Below are positions 13,301 through 34,800 of a stretch of 64,000 nucleotides of DNA, piece by piece (position 1 is the stretch's first letter; the number at the start of each line of letters is the position of its first letter). Location: the NCBI GenBank assembly GCA_008933995.1, contig WARS01000034.1, positions 1,069,501 through 1,133,500 of the forward strand. Direction: 5' to 3'. This DNA comes from Datnioides undecimradiatus. Its lineage: Eukaryota > Chordata > Actinopteri > Lobotiformes > Datnioididae. Made by a program: the position numbers and the translations under genes. The notes beneath the pieces were generated by a model, which was given only the letters and a program-made list of their open reading frames with translations, was not told where the DNA came from and searched no databases.

Positions 13301-15613
13301 CTCTGTTGCATTAGCTGCTTATAATTGAGTTTGACTGTATGTACATCCAACACCATCAGTGTAATCTGTGAGAGCTTGTTTGCTGTCACATAAGCTGACT
13401 TAAGCTGTAACATGCTGTCAGTGACTGATCTGTTAACAGTGTTTATAGTAACTGGTTCTGTTGAATTGCAGTGCTACAGATCCGCCCTCGATCCAGTAGC
13501 CTGCCCTCCAGAGCAATCCAGGTTAATTCTGGATCTGCAGTCAAACAGCCCAAGACGCCACAGCCAGCACCACGGACCAAGACCACCGTCCAGCCACAGA
13601 CATCTACACCCAGCACCAAGATGGATCTGAGGAGCTTCACACCCAAGTAAAGAAAAACTGTTCATAAATAAACTGGCTTCCTGTAATTCTCCATAAATGT
13701 CAGATTACTTTGCAGCAAAGCAGCAAAAGTGACAGGAGCAGTTTAACACAAATAAGATGGAGCTTAAAATTTGCACCACACCACAGCTCATTGCCCTGAC
13801 ATGTATGATTACGCTGACATGTTGTTGTGCTGTGCAGTGGGATAAATGTGGAGCGATAAGTAAAAAGCTGTTTCTGTGATTCTTGAGAACCCCTCCTTTC
13901 AGTTCAGATGAGGAATCTGAAGAAGAGGAGACAGATGTAGAAGAGGAACAGCCCCAAACTCAACTGAGGGGCAGATCACCGCAGTCCAGACTAAGCCATG
14001 CTACTCCAATCCAAATCCGAGCGAGTAAAGCTAGTCCAGTCCAGGCCAGGCGTTCATCCACCTCTAGCCCTCAGCAGGCCAAGAGGTCAGTAAGTGGTGT
14101 GACTAAGACAGCTGTGACAAAGATGGAGAGTGATGAGGATGAGGATGAGTGGTCGGACGTCAGCGAGCTGCAGGAGATTGACCCCCGACAACTCCAGAGC
14201 CACAAAGACCAGAACGGTAACGTGGATAAGAGAATCTTTGGTAAAGGTAAGTTCTGTTCTTCAAACTGCCAGCTCACAACATGCATTCTGTCAGTGGTTA
14301 CATCTCATAACAGTGATTAAGTCTGTGTCATGTTTGTCTTAATTAGTAAATACTGAGAAACGGATATGATGTTGTGTGACTTCAGAATTCTAGTGATCTG
14401 CTTAAAAAAGATAAATTAAATTTTTACAACAAATATTTTGATTCGTGACAGGTCTTACATTTTAAAATGATTTCTGGATCAATGTGAAGTCATTTTACCA
14501 CAGGACTGATTTATTAAAGTATGTTGTTTGTCAGTCTTGACTCGACCCAGGTTTTTTTTTGTTGTTTTTCATTCCATTGTATATTTGGCCTGGTTTTCCA
14601 GGACCCAGGAAATAAACAAAATCGTTGGTAAAGCATTGATGAAGTGAGGCAGACATGGTTTTTGATATTTGACAGCACTACACCTGTTTTTTGCATGAAG
14701 CTGTTTTGGAAACCAGAGGTTATGTAACCTCCTGTAATGCCAGTTGTACAAAAGACCAGTGTCACAATGTGTCTTAATGTTTAAACATGGAGGAAAAGTA
14801 CTTGCCAGGCAATTATAAAAACCACCCATCTATGTTTAAATGAATTTGGTTGCTCTGAAGAAATAATATCATGTCTGTAAAGTCATTCATGTTGCAGTGG
14901 TCTTAGGTCTAAACAAATTACAAAAATTAAACCAACCATATTAATGTGCTGTGAACTGTTTTTAGAGAACACAATCAATGACCTGGCCAGAAAAATGGAG
15001 AAACAGTTTGCAGGCAGAGCGGCAAAGAAACCAGCAGGGGGCGTCAGCATCTTACCAGAGAGGAAGGATGAAGTTCAGGAACTCACGGTGAGACGCACTC
15101 TGTGATGAGACACTAGTCAATATCTTTGGGGTTCAGTGCTCATTTGACATTATTATGTTGTAATAAACAGTGTTTATTACTAAAGCCAGTCGATCTGGGC
15201 TAATGTTTGTGCGTGCGGTGACAGTACACAGATCTAGAGGAGAGCAGTGACTGGATGGTGTCCTCTTTAGAGGACAAGCAGGAAATGCCTAAACCCACTC
15301 AGGGCTCTGGACCAATGAGGAAGAGCCTGGACTCCCCCAGCACCAGCGTCTGGGGAACCTCCACTGGAAGGGGTCCCAAATCAGGTCAGTTACTTCAGGA
15401 TATGTTGGAGTATGAAAGCGGTTTTATGGTAATGTGTGATGATGTTGATCCCTGCTGTAATTTTAGACTTGTCCCAGCTGTAAAGTCAACACAGCTCTCT
15501 TGTGGCCCCCAGGTCTAACTGACGCTGGAACAGGAAGCACCCTGAAGAGCAGCCTGTGCTCCCTCAGTGACATCAGTGACATTAGCAATAAACCCCACAA
15601 ACCGTACAGCTGA
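7384..15613 (+). CDS. dzip1: DZIP1 (iguana), zinc-finger and coiled-coil ciliary protein
   Basis: DZIP1 acts at the basal body and in Hedgehog signalling, regulating ciliogenesis and Gli proteins (family knowledge). Exons: 7384-7386, 7640-8224, 9738-9822, 10034-10149, 10472-10630, 10747-10875, 10955-11017, 11095-11223, 11749-11797, 11902-11952, 12154-12213, 12667-12842, 12971-13175, 13472-13646, 13888-14246, 14966-15087, 15225-15384, 15513-15613. All junctions are GT-AG and phases agree, giving 2727 nt and 908 aa, close to the zebrafish protein as I remember it. The N-terminal domain (about residues 2-170) contains ESVDWRRINAVD. A single C2H2 finger begins CLYCEKSF near residue 197 and ends HMQRRH. 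Long Gln/Glu/Lys-rich coiled coils follow (about 225-430). Later come the conserved blocks TPPFSSDEESEEEE and STSVWGTSTGRG, then an STLKSSL-containing C terminus. The start is chosen because ATG joined to exon 2 reads MPFHDGVYYPYAS, like other fish and human DZIP1. Confidence 0.93.
8887..8900 (+). promoter_or_regulatory. Perfect RFX X-box in dzip1 intron 2
   Basis: GTTGCC-AA-GGCAAC matches the RFX X-box consensus in both half-sites with a two-base spacer, and it is palindromic. A second half-site-like GTTGCTAGG lies 28 bases on, at 8928-8936. The motif is 1.5 kb inside dzip1, in the intron between the N-terminal exon and the zinc-finger exon, and may be an intronic enhancer or alternative promoter element. 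RFX factors are the main activators of cilium genes. Confidence 0.55.
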
Positions 15614-15983
15614 TCAGGTGACGTAGCTCCATGCCAAGCACAGACACAAAGACCTCAGGCAACTCCTCTGACATCTACAGTCAAAATTGCCAAGTAGCTA
15701 TATTTTATATTGTTATGATATGGAGGGTATAATACACAGAGAGCCATACTTAACAAATGACTCTCAAATCTGATAAACTTGTTCTCACCTTATGCCTTGT
15801 GCCAATCCTTTGCTTGCCTTAGACCCTGTCAGTGTTTTTATTGGATTCTGTTTTGTCTACTTAATGAAATATCAACCACACTCCAGATACTGTATGTAGC
15901 TTGTGTCAAATTTGATTAAGCCTTCATGTGTTAAATGACTAGGAGATGTGATTTTGTATAAAAAAAAAAATATTTATACAAGC

Positions 15984-15989
15984 AATAAA
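15984..15989 (+). terminator. dzip1 poly(A) signal
   Basis: A canonical AATAAA lies 371 bases after the dzip1 stop codon and just after a short A-run. No other strong gene signal intervenes before claudin A on the opposite strand, so this is the likely end of the dzip1 transcript. Confidence 0.7.
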
Positions 15990-17678
15990 AGATTTCTTTG
16001 TGGATTACAAAGCTGAAACTTGTTCTATGAACCATCACAGTCAGGGCACATGCCATCAATGTCTGTCATTTCTTTAACCAAACTGACTTACCACACATTT
16101 GTCACAGTATACTTTTCATCACGCTTCCAAGCCTCGGTTTATAAAGAAAGATGATTCAGATTTGTAGCCATGCAAGGCTTCGTAAAGTTGTCAGGTCAGC
16201 TAAGAGTCTGTAGACCTTTTCTGCACCTCAACCAACAATATTATTAAAGGGCTGCTAACATATTAATTCATAAATGAAGTAGATAAAAAAATGATCCAAT
16301 AATATGGCAAATCTAAAATATTTTAAACATGAGTACACATCCTGCACCACTGCCCACCATCTTCAGTGAGACTGAATGAATTGTTAATAAGTCATCAGTC
16401 ATGCTGTGGGACATAAAATTCTCAATGTCACTGCTTCCTTCTCACTGGTCAACTCAACCATGAAACTGATTTGTAACCTGAGGAGCTGGGTTTTTCTGTG
16501 GAGTGACAGCTCTGACAGCTTCCTGTACTGACAGCTTTGGCCTTATTGAATATGATTGGCTCTTGTGCAGAGGCCTGCCGGGCTGTGAAAGGTGGTCTGT
16601 TGGTGTTTTTATTGATATAAATACACCTGAATTCTATTTTCAAAGTATGTATACCTGCAGATTCATTCATCCAAACAGAGGTAAAAAATACAAATTCAGC
16701 CAGTTGTTGTGTCTTTAACTTATATTTTATAGGAGCAGTAAATGTATGTGTGTCAAAGAGAAGGGAGATTTATGGACAGGGACTAGATGTATGAGAGGCT
16801 TAAAATGTGAGTTGCAGTACTGTAAGTTTTGCATTAATGTCATTTATATTTCTATTGTATGATGGTAAAAGGATGCTGGTAATGTGTTGTGTACATACTA
16901 TCTCTGACTGATCGATGGACCACCAGACGAGACAGGCGAGACAGCCAGAAATGTTTGGTAGGGAGGCTAAAGAAGGGAGAACTGCAGAGTCCAGAGGTGT
17001 ATTTTAATTTTAACACATTTGTAAACATACCTAAGTTGTTTCACATGCTTTGATGCTATCCAGCTGCATTCTGACAAATTTTATTTAGCCTATTTTAAAA
17101 GAACAAAGTATGCATATGACAGGAAAGCATGAAAGGGCTAAGAGACAGTTGATGCTTCCTTTGAAAGATGTTTAAAAAAAAAAAAGATTTGATGTATGAT
17201 CTGGAAAGATGAGATCTGGAGTGCAGGGTTGTAGCGATGATAACATTTCCTCTGAATCAAAGTACAGAGATAGGAAAGAGGATAGATACTACTCTTATAC
17301 CTATGTACTAATTGTAAAGTTGGAGCCAGCAGCTGTTTAGTTTAGCGTAGCATAAAGACTGGACATAGGGATAAGCAGCTAGCTTGGCCCACATACCTGC
17401 CACAAAACACAAACAGTTGTTGTTACACTTAGAGGTGCACGCTGTCTCATTTTCTTTCCTTCTAATCGAGCAAAGCTTGCTGTTTACCCCTGCTTTTAGT
17501 ATTTACGCTAACTCAAGCTAACTGAATTTTGGCTCCTGCATATTAAAGATGCAGACAGAGACATATTGATCTCTTCTCATTTCATTCTTGACAAGAAGGC
17601 AAAGTAATTTTTTTTTTTTCCAAAATGTCAGAAATGTTCCTTTTAAGTCCCTCTCTCAGCTCTGAGTTCCCCTCTGGT
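15990..17678. other. Convergent intergenic spacer between dzip1 and claudin A
   Basis: dzip1 and claudin A point towards each other here. No exon is recognised. The spacer ends in a copy of the dispersed fish repeat (17321-17645) that comes within about 35 bases of the claudin A stop codon, so the claudin A 3' UTR probably runs through the repeat. Confidence 0.6.
17321..17645. repeat. Teleost interspersed repeat, copy 2, with inverted ends
   Basis: The left part carries the core GTAGCATAAAGACTGGAC and CAGCTAGCTTGGCC, as in copy 1. The right part (about 17565-17610) is the reverse complement of the copy-1 starting block: CTTGACAAGAAGGCAAAG is the inverse of the CTTTCTTGCC...AG type end. Head and tail of the family therefore seem to be inverted relative to each other, as in a MITE with long inverted ends. 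There is no open frame. Confidence 0.5.
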
Positions 17679-19338
17679 TCAGACAAAGCTGTCCCTGCTG
17701 AAGGTTCGTCCAGTTTTAGCTGTCGCTCTGGTCATTTGACTCTTCCTGCCTTCATAAAACAAGGGCGGAACCAGAGTCACTCGGGACGGTGATGCTGGCA
17801 GCATGTAGGTACGTCTGGTCCGGGCTGTTACATAAGTGGCAGGTCTCCGTGGCATTTTTGGGGAACTGCTGTTGACATAGATGGTGAGGTTATTTAATGT
17901 TGTTTGGGTGTGATATGGTCCATAACAGGTCAGAAATATGACTGAGTCAATACAACTGCTTGAGTGAAATATAAGAGGTTTTATATTTACCTTGACAGTA
18001 GGCCTTCTTTTCCAGAGAAGTAAGTCAGCACTGTCCCTCCACAGATGAGAAGTATGGAGCCTCCCCAACCAATGAATATTGCAGCTCCAAGTTCATATCT
18101 GAACACAAAGTATTGAGGTGTTTAGAGTCATGGTTTGTTTTTCTGTCACTCACACACGATCTTGTAAGAAATATAGTAATACTGCTTTGAAAGTACTCAC
18201 TTCTGTTCCCTGAAATTTGGATCCAAGAATTCTGTTATGACCTTGTTTGCCCACCATGAGTAGGTGATCATACCACAGAAGCCTGTCAGAAAATACTGTA
18301 TGTCAAACATCCAGAGTGCAAACATTTAGACAATACTGTTGAACATTTCTTTTACCTGAAACCAGGTATGTTATGCCACCTGCAAAGGTCACCCTGGCAT
18401 TGGCAATCTCTGATCCACCTATTTTAGTGCATTTCATCCCAATGAGGGTGAGGACGCCCCCGAAGAAGCCAGTGATCACGGCACAGACAGCAAGTGCTCT
18501 GCAGGCGTGTAAGAACGCTGATAAAAAACAAAACAAAAACATGACACTGAAATGTTGAAGAAGCTTAAATGTTTTTAAATAAATGATTTATATGTTGAAT
18601 TTAATATTGGAGCATTTAAAGGATGTTACCTTTGTTACTTTAAACTGAAATCAGATTCACTCAGGGACTGTATGAAAATTATTAAGGGAGGGATGGGAGG
18701 GTTGTTATTTATGTTTTTAGTTGAAGGATGAGGCATGGTTACTAAAGTTATAGTCTCTCCCGTTTGCTTTTTGAGATTTATTGTAATAAATAATAAAAGA
18801 TCAAGGCATCCGTTCTATCACAAAAAGATTTTTGATGTTTGTATGTGTGCTTCCTCATTTCCAACATCAAGCACCATTTTAATCGAAGGGACAGTCAGAC
18901 ACCTGATCTCATGAAGATGTGGCCAGTTTATAATTTGTTATTAATTAACCGGTGTCCAGGTTGGGTGGAAAATATTCATCAATAGCCACAAATCTGCCAT
19001 CTGTTATGTGATTCAGTTCTCTCCCCACCCCAGTAATGTTCACACAGTCCCTCAGTCTTTTTAACTGAATGTAAGCTTAATACAACAATATTGTGACGCA
19101 TCCTACCAGGCAGGCCCAACATGGACGGGTAATCCTTGCAGTCAGACACCCCCGTTGTGTCAGAGATGCAGTCCTTCCACAGGTTGGAGTAGTAGTTGGC
19201 GGTGGTCAGCACAATGCTCCCCACCTCAGAGAAAGTCCAGTACTCTGTGGGGAGAGTGGAACACACCAGGATCCAGCCACACAGGCAGGACACGAAGCAG
19301 CCGATCTCCATGTACATCACCACCGTCCTGTACTTCAT
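17679..19338 (-). CDS. Claudin A, claudin-10-like tight junction protein
   Basis: Four-pass membrane protein of the tight junction, of the claudin-10 family that forms paracellular ion pores (family knowledge). Exons on the minus strand: 19338-19107, 18517-18356, 18282-18201, 18098-17991, 17868-17679; lengths 232, 162, 82, 108 and 190 give 774 nt and 257 aa. The middle exons match cldn10 gene D closely in size. TM1 is about residues 8-28. Extracellular loop 1 has the claudin signature W34, N-L-W at 52-54, C57 and C67. TM2 contains GFFGGVLTLIGMKCTKIGGS, and TM4 contains YELGAAIFIGWGGS. The tail is Arg/Thr-rich and ends DSFV, a plausible PDZ ligand that differs from the usual YV. It is the most dzip1-proximal of four tandem paralogs, so it is probably one of the teleost cldn10c-f group; I cannot assign the letter. 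Confidence 0.9.
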
Positions 19339-19798
19339 GGTGAGTGCTGCTCCTCAGATGGAAACTGTAAAAATCTGTTAAATTGTGAGAGTAACGTCTT
19401 CTCGCTGTGGGAAACTGGACTGAGCTCTCCCTCACTCATTGCTGATGTTTGGCTTCTGCCTCATCTTATCTTTTAGATGGTTTTGCCCAGTAAGCATCCT
19501 TCATGTTCTGAGCTCTCAGGCAAAAATGGTGAAGGATTACATATTGCTAGTTTCATTATAGTTAACCCTTTTGTTTGACTTCATCATTTAAAAAAAAATA
19601 TTATATATGTAGGACTGTGGTTGAGGAGGGCCTGCCTAAAACCACTACATCATTATGTATACTATATAACTAAAATAAAACTGTAGCCACACATTTTCAT
19701 TATTGTTTCTGGGCTTTTGGAATTTATCAGTTTACACTCAATATCTCATAATGTGACTTGTTTTTATTCTAAACAATTTTTCATCATTAATGAGCAAA

Positions 19799-19804
19799 TT
19801 TATT
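19799..19804 (-). terminator. Candidate poly(A) signal of claudin B
   Basis: On the minus strand an AATAAA lies 170 bases beyond the claudin B stop codon. It is the nearest candidate in a very AT-rich spacer, so the assignment is tentative. Confidence 0.4.
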
Positions 19805-19973
19805 AAATCACCATTTAAGTAAATATTTACATTTAATCTGTCACGTTACACAGTCACAACAGAACCCATCTTGTAAGAAGAAATGTGCCTTGAGTCATTT
19901 CACATCTCCGACGGTCCACATATTTGTTTTTGTCTCCTGAAGACTTCTTTTTCTTCACCTTTGTTTCAGGCTA

Positions 19974-28464
<8,491 letters not shown>

Positions 28465-29071
28465 CCTCTCAGTCTGGTTAATAGAGGAGCCTTTGCCAAA
28501 CTCCAAATAGTTACTGACACATTTCACTGTGTTTTAAATGTGAGCCAGTAACACCACATGTGAATGTCTTTAAGGTCTTTTTATCTTGCAAAGGGACTAG
28601 TCCACCAATAATTCAAGAGAAATAAAGGCACACTGGTTTTGCTTCACACTGAAGCTGTAGAGTTGAAGTCCTCTCACAGTGTCTGCTCATGTGTTTGTGT
28701 TGAGCACTGAACACTGTTTACTGTAAACCAAATCTGATTACCCTCAAAGAGTTTTGGTTTTGATCTGAAAGGTTAAACAACGACTGACTCCTCTCTTAGA
28801 CATGGATGTGTTGCCTTAGTTATGTGTTAGCTGATTATATATTGTGTCCATTGAGAGACATTGATAGATGATCAACATAAACAGAAAAACTATACACAAA
28901 TAAATGCAGTGAAGATTGTTTTTTTGTATAGTGAAGTAAAGTTTTTATTAATACAAAATACATATCACTAAATTTGCATTAATCACAGGTTCATATATTG
29001 AATAGAAAAGCATCAGATCATTTGTCCATCACAGTTATTAATGCTGTCCCTCACATAAAGACGTAAAAAGA

Positions 29072-29077
29072 TTTATT
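29072..29077 (-). terminator. Poly(A) signal overlapping the claudin C stop codon
   Basis: On the minus strand the claudin C frame ends ATT TGA ATAAA, so AATAAA starts on the last base of the stop codon. If used, the 3' UTR would be only tens of bases long. A second AATAAA exists at 28944-28949 and would give an ordinary UTR of about 130 bases. Confidence 0.5.
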
Positions 29078-31860
29078 CAAATATAGGAATTTTTGATGAA
29101 CGGTGTAGTCTCGCTCCGTGAACTGCCTGACAGTGAGGACACTGTCCGGCTGCTGCTCCTCAGCTCAGACAAGGTTGATCTGCTGGACCTCGACAAGAGG
29201 CCAAACTGTGACCCTGATCTTGACCCTGATCCTGACCTCGAACCCATAGACCCCACATACCCGGCAGACTGGGTGGTTAGCCCAGTCTTTGTTGACCACC
29301 CTGCCCTGGCTGTGCGTCCAGCTCTGGATGTGCGCTCTGACCTCAAGGAAATGCCGGACACATCTGAGTGCTCAGACTTGGACGACAGCTCTGAAATGGA
29401 AGACACTTCGGTCTTGGAAGTGATCTCGGACACTGTGGACTGAGCTATGGTGTACTTGTTTTGCTCGGGATCTGTTGGTGGCTGGACTTTGATTACCCTT
29501 GAGAGAAATACACATTATTGTCACGTTAGATTTTTGTTATTTTCAGCAGTTGTGGCCACTGTTATCACTCCATGAATGCATGCATTTAGCCAGGAATGTG
29601 TAACTTCCAACCTCTCCATCCTCCTGGGATCAGCTTTAAAATAACCACCATCACTCAGTCCATCACTGCAGTGATTGAGACTTAACTATTTCAACAACTG
29701 TTGATGACTTGTACTAACTCTGGTGATCCCCTGACTCTTCTTACAGCACAATCACCAGGGCCCAATTTGTCACTGGTTTATGAGCAAATACCTGCAAAAC
29801 TAATGATGTTTGTGTCAGCTTCAGCTGCACTCTGCATTTACACAGTAGCAAATGTTAGCTTGTGTCATGTGAGTAGGGTAGCATGCTGACACTAGCAAGT
29901 GTTTCTGCTGACAGTTAGATCAACACACTCTCTTCCTCATCGCTCTTTCCATTCAATTTCTTTCAAGCTCACCAGTTAACATGTTATTTCTTGTTTATTA
30001 AAGTACAAAAACTTAGATCTACAAACAATTCATTTCTTTGCAGAGACTCTAGATTTAGCAAACCCAAGCTGACTGGCAGCTATGTGAAATAAGCAAGTAA
30101 GTAATAGCAGAAATTTCTCTATGTCGGTGCCTCAAAAAGGATTCATGCAGAAAAAGTATAAATGTTAAGGCTGAACATGATGTCTTGAATGACAGAATTG
30201 CTCAGAACTGGTGTAGATTTGTGCTCTCTGAGCTCCTTCTAGTGTTGAAACTGATCCACAGCATACAGTTTGTTTCTTTCCTCATATAATCAAGGAAGCT
30301 TTTAAAACACCACACCTCTGTTTGTTTACACTGAGGCTTTAGGGTTATATTATATACCCACCCAACATCTGCACATAGCACTAACAGAGCCTCAAACATT
30401 TTGGATAATGAGTCATTCAACTCAAGCACATGCAACGTTGGTATTTATTGGGGGAAGTGGGGAGTGAGTTATTCACTTCTCCATGTTACAACAACAACAC
30501 GTGTGTGTACTCACATGTCCTCTCCTCCGCAGAGGGGCGTACACACCGACCACAGATAGAAGAAACCACCAGTCATGTGAAAAGCTGAGCCGACCCAACC
30601 TAAGAACAGCGGGGTGCCGAGGTCGTACCTGCCAGTGTTAAAGCAGAGGCACTGTGAGAAGATTTATTTATGTATTTATTTTATCCTAGTTAAAAGGTTA
30701 CATTTAAGCCTGCTAACTCACTTCAGTCCATTGAAGTCAGGGTTAAAGTATTCTACTGAGACATACTGCGCATAAACAGCATACCCACATGTGGACAGCA
30801 AACCTGAAGAAGTAAAACAAGACAGTACAACATCAAAGAGGTTACAGTTAAAATAATTAAATAATTTTGTGAAGGTGGTTTAAGGTTTAATATTCGTTCT
30901 TATAATAATACATTACAATCTCAGAAAGTGCATTTATTTGTTTTTTAAAAACTTCAGATTCAAACAGGGTAAACCAAAAAACTTTTGCTAGGCAGGTTTT
31001 AATTAAATCTTAAGCTATTTGAATGGGGTTTGCAGCTTTTCCGGCTTTAAATGTCAAGCAAAACAAAACAACAAATAATATTTTAATACTGTCATCATTG
31101 CCTCATTCTCTTTAAAAAGTCCATGAATAAATCATTTGAGGTGAAGGTTACAAAATGTTAATGTATAGTTCTCCACATCAATTTCCCTGATTGTATTGTT
31201 GTATTGTAATTCAAGTAATAATAGTAATATTCAATAATGCTTGTAGGCATCCACCAGAATATTTAAAAGTATTTCAGGGTTTTTCCAAGGCCTGATTGAT
31301 CTTAATCATTAGGTTTCACTTCATTAGTTTCATTCCATACACAAGACAAATTTTTAATAGACAAATTCATTTACCACTGATTATGTGGCACCATCCACCA
31401 GTGTAGATCTTCTTGTACTTTGACCGATCTTTTCCTCCAATGAAGGTGCACTCCATACCCAGCAAACTGAGCACAAACCCCAGCATGCCGAGGGAAAGAG
31501 CTGACATTAACAGGCCCCGCACTATCTGGATGGAGCCTGGAGTCACACAGCATCATTAATAAGATTCTGAATGACTGAAAGATTTAGACACTGTGTTTGT
31601 TAAACAGGGTGGAAAATGTGTTACCTACCCTCCACAGACCAGAGCACAGGGTAGTCATAACAATTGCTGACAGCAGTTGAATCTGTAAAACAGGATCTCC
31701 ACAGGCTGGACCAGTACCAGGCCACCTTAATGATGGAGGAGCCCCCCATTCCCCCGATTGAGGTGATCTTCCAGCCCTCCATGGCCATGGTGCAGGCTAC
31801 AAAGATCCAGCCCAGCACGGTCATCAGGAAACCCCAGATCTGGACCACACGAATCTTCAT
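29077..31860 (-). CDS. Claudin C, claudin-10-like with long Ser/Arg-rich tail
   Basis: Tight junction claudin. Exons on the minus strand: 31860-31629, 31536-31375, 30803-30722, 30628-30515, 29497-29077; lengths 232, 162, 82, 114 and 421 give 1011 nt and 336 aa, with all phases consistent and GT-AG borders. Loop 1 carries W30, S-L-W at 52-54, C57 and C67. TM2 holds LGFVLSLLGMECTFIGGKDR; TM4 holds YDLGTPLFLGWVGS. It is the closest paralog of claudin B: both have GG-x-GGSS after the first conserved Trp, and neither has an alignment gap in loop 1. The last exon adds about 140 cytoplasmic residues made of Ser, Arg, Gly and Thr (SRSGSGSRSGSQ and similar), against about 45 in claudin D, and ends NSYI, which could still bind PDZ domains. 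The tail is likely to be a phosphorylation target; this is inference. Confidence 0.9.
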
Positions 31861-34800
31861 CTCTGAAGTGTGAGTTGGTCTAGCTTATATTTTTAATGTG
31901 TGATCACTCCTTTACAAAACAGTTCTGAAGCTTTTCTTTCGCTCTGTCCCTTACTCAGGCAAAAGACGCGCACATCCTGACCCTGAACGTCTCCACTTCG
32001 TCCAAATTCCAACAGATGCCGAGCTGCCACCTGCTCAGCTGCTCATCTCAGAAAAAGGAGAGGACGAGTGCATCACAGGTACGAATCAGCAAATGTGCTG
32101 TTATTGTTTTCCAGGTACTATTGCACATGTGGGTGAGAGACAACATTCACTCAGGTTCCCATGAGCCACAGCTGAATCTGGACTCAGACTGCTCACCTAA
32201 GCATTTATCTCAAATTACCTCCCCGTGCCCTAATCAGACAGTTTTAAATGTGCATGCACGGTTTAAAAGAAGAAATATCTGTTTAAAACATCAGCCAGTA
32301 TATCATAACACGTACCTTTCTTCAGTCATTTCACTTTCTTAAAACAATGCTGTTAATCCTGCAGTTAACACAGCATAATATAGCCAAGTTGAGCCAAGTC
32401 AAGTATCCTGAAAATTTTGAACTTCAACAAATATAGAAGGAAGTCAAGCACTCAGTTAAAGGGATGTTCCAGCTATTTTCTATTATACTTCCTTAAAATT
32501 CAGGGACTCCAAACAGGCCCTACACTCTTAACACCAAATCCTTCATTTCCCACAATGCAGTTAAAATGTGTTTGTCTTTAGACCCTGCTTTGCTTCCCAG
32601 TGTGATGTATATAGATAATGGGAATATATAACTGGTTTTAGTGATGGAAGGGATTTATATCAAATCTGTGTAAACTGATTGTGTTACTCAGAACTGGGTG
32701 GAGCTTTGCAAACAGGCACAATACAAAGGTGTAGGGAGTTACGGAGCTGTAGGTGACTGTTGGCATCCACCCATACATCATTAACTTGCTTTAACTTGAG
32801 GGGAATGCCAAGATGAGGAGAGATGAACTAATTAGCATAAATGTAAATAAGTCTTTGCTAACTGATGTTTAAACACACACCTTAGCTATTTTATTTCTGC
32901 TAGCTACTGAAAACAGGCAGGTTGACGCCTAGTAAGGTTTATATATTATGGGCTGGAGGCTGGTTGCCCTAAATCACATTGGATAATTGGAATCATGGAG
33001 CACTTCAAATCAAATGATAAATCACAAATATCCCACAGCAACTGAATCACATTACTTAGGATTTGACCAAAAAACTTTTCATATTTCTGCGTGAATGACC
33101 TTTTACATGTTAAGTAAAATATGTAATAACACTGCTGCTATGACCTGTGCATGATTCTCGACTTCCCCTCCGGCTTTAAGCTGCTAGTTATTAGTAATTT
33201 TACCAAGACCTCACTGTGCTGCTGGTTTCATAATTATAGCATAACGTCTTTGTGCTGTTAAATCTGAGGTTATGAGAGTTAGGGGGAGTGATGAATGTCC
33301 GGCAGGGATGAAAGAGCTCCTCTTTGTTTCTGAGTCTGCTCGGCTTATGAAAAAGTTATTGGTGGTGGTAGGAAGATATTGAAAATGGTGGACCACTGGG
33401 CAGCCTTAATTTGTTTGGTGAGGGTGGATTTAATTAGATTTAATTAGATTTAATTGACAACAAAAAAGAAAAGGTGACAAAAGAATGTTTGTGTGATCTG
33501 AGCTGAGCAGGTTTTAAAGAAAATAAAGCAGAGAAAAATAAACCAGTCAAAGATGTTGCTGCATTTTGTAGGTGGTCTCTTTACATTAACAAGTTAAAAC
33601 CCAGTTTAAAGTGTAAAATATCATAAATATTAATAGGGAAGCTTCCTCAGATCTGTCAGCCACTAAATGTGCATTAATACTGCTCTCTGCTGGTGTGGTG
33701 GGTGGAGGAAAACAGCTCTGTGCCCTCAGCTCAGCTCCATAAATAGGTCAGTGGTTGCCAACCTTATTTGATTCCTTCTTCATACAAATTAATGTCCTTA
33801 TGCAACACTTCATCGTGATTTATTTGAATACTTACTCATGTTTTCCTCTTACATTTTTCTTTTTATTAAATCATTCACAGCAGTTTACTACACACATGGA
33901 TGTTTCAGGCATGTGTTTAGTAACAAGGCCTATCCCTGCTTTTGTTTTGTAAAAAAAACAATGATTACATAATAATCAGAATACCACAGTGAACTATCTT
34001 TACATTTATTTAATGATTGGCTGCATCCAGATGATGTATCCTAATGACTGGTGACAGATACTCTATAGAGCTCAGCGGGTGGACATTTGTAATTTTAAAT
34101 TAAATTTCTTGATTTCCATTAACCTCTTCTGTACTTTGTTTCATTGCCAATTGGCCAATGTTATCATTCTTACACCCTGTATTAGGATGAAGGTGAAACT
34201 GTACAGTGTGTTCTAAGGAAACATCACAAAATGGTCTGAAATGCACACATAACTTGGTGTTACAGATTTTCTGCTCTTTTTTTACTACCCAGGTAGTCCC
34301 ACAAATCTTACAACTGCTCAGATTCATCTTTGTATCCCTTGTGGGTCCCCAACCCACAGGTTTGCAACCACCTGTCTAGGTAAGCTGCACATTAAGAGTA
34401 AGAGAGTTATAAAACTGAAGGGTACTGCTGATTTATTTAATAATTTCAGATTGTGATGATTTGCTTGTTATAGAATCCCTATATATAATACAGAAAATTA
34501 GACAATACCAGCATTATGTCATGGAGCATTGTGCAGAGCCCAGGACACCTGACACTTGTTTACGGATGCAAGGTGCCGGAAAGCACAGGGCAACTCCTCT
34601 CTGCCAGCTGGTTCAAGTATCCAACCTCTGGGCCAAGAGGTTTTGCGTAACATGGCCTGGGGTTCCTATTGATAATAATTCCTAGGTGGAGATGGATGGC
34701 TAATAGGAGGGGAAAACTCTGGTCAGCCCTCCAGCTCTGCAATGCCATCTCTGGGGTCAGATATGACCCTGTGACCCCTGGAGGTCAGACCAGTCTTAGT

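Noticed and set aside
29093-29443. Asp-rich 116-codon open frame on the plus strand
   Set aside because: It is the antisense image of the claudin C Ser/Arg tail; codon bias in the real exon keeps the other strand open.
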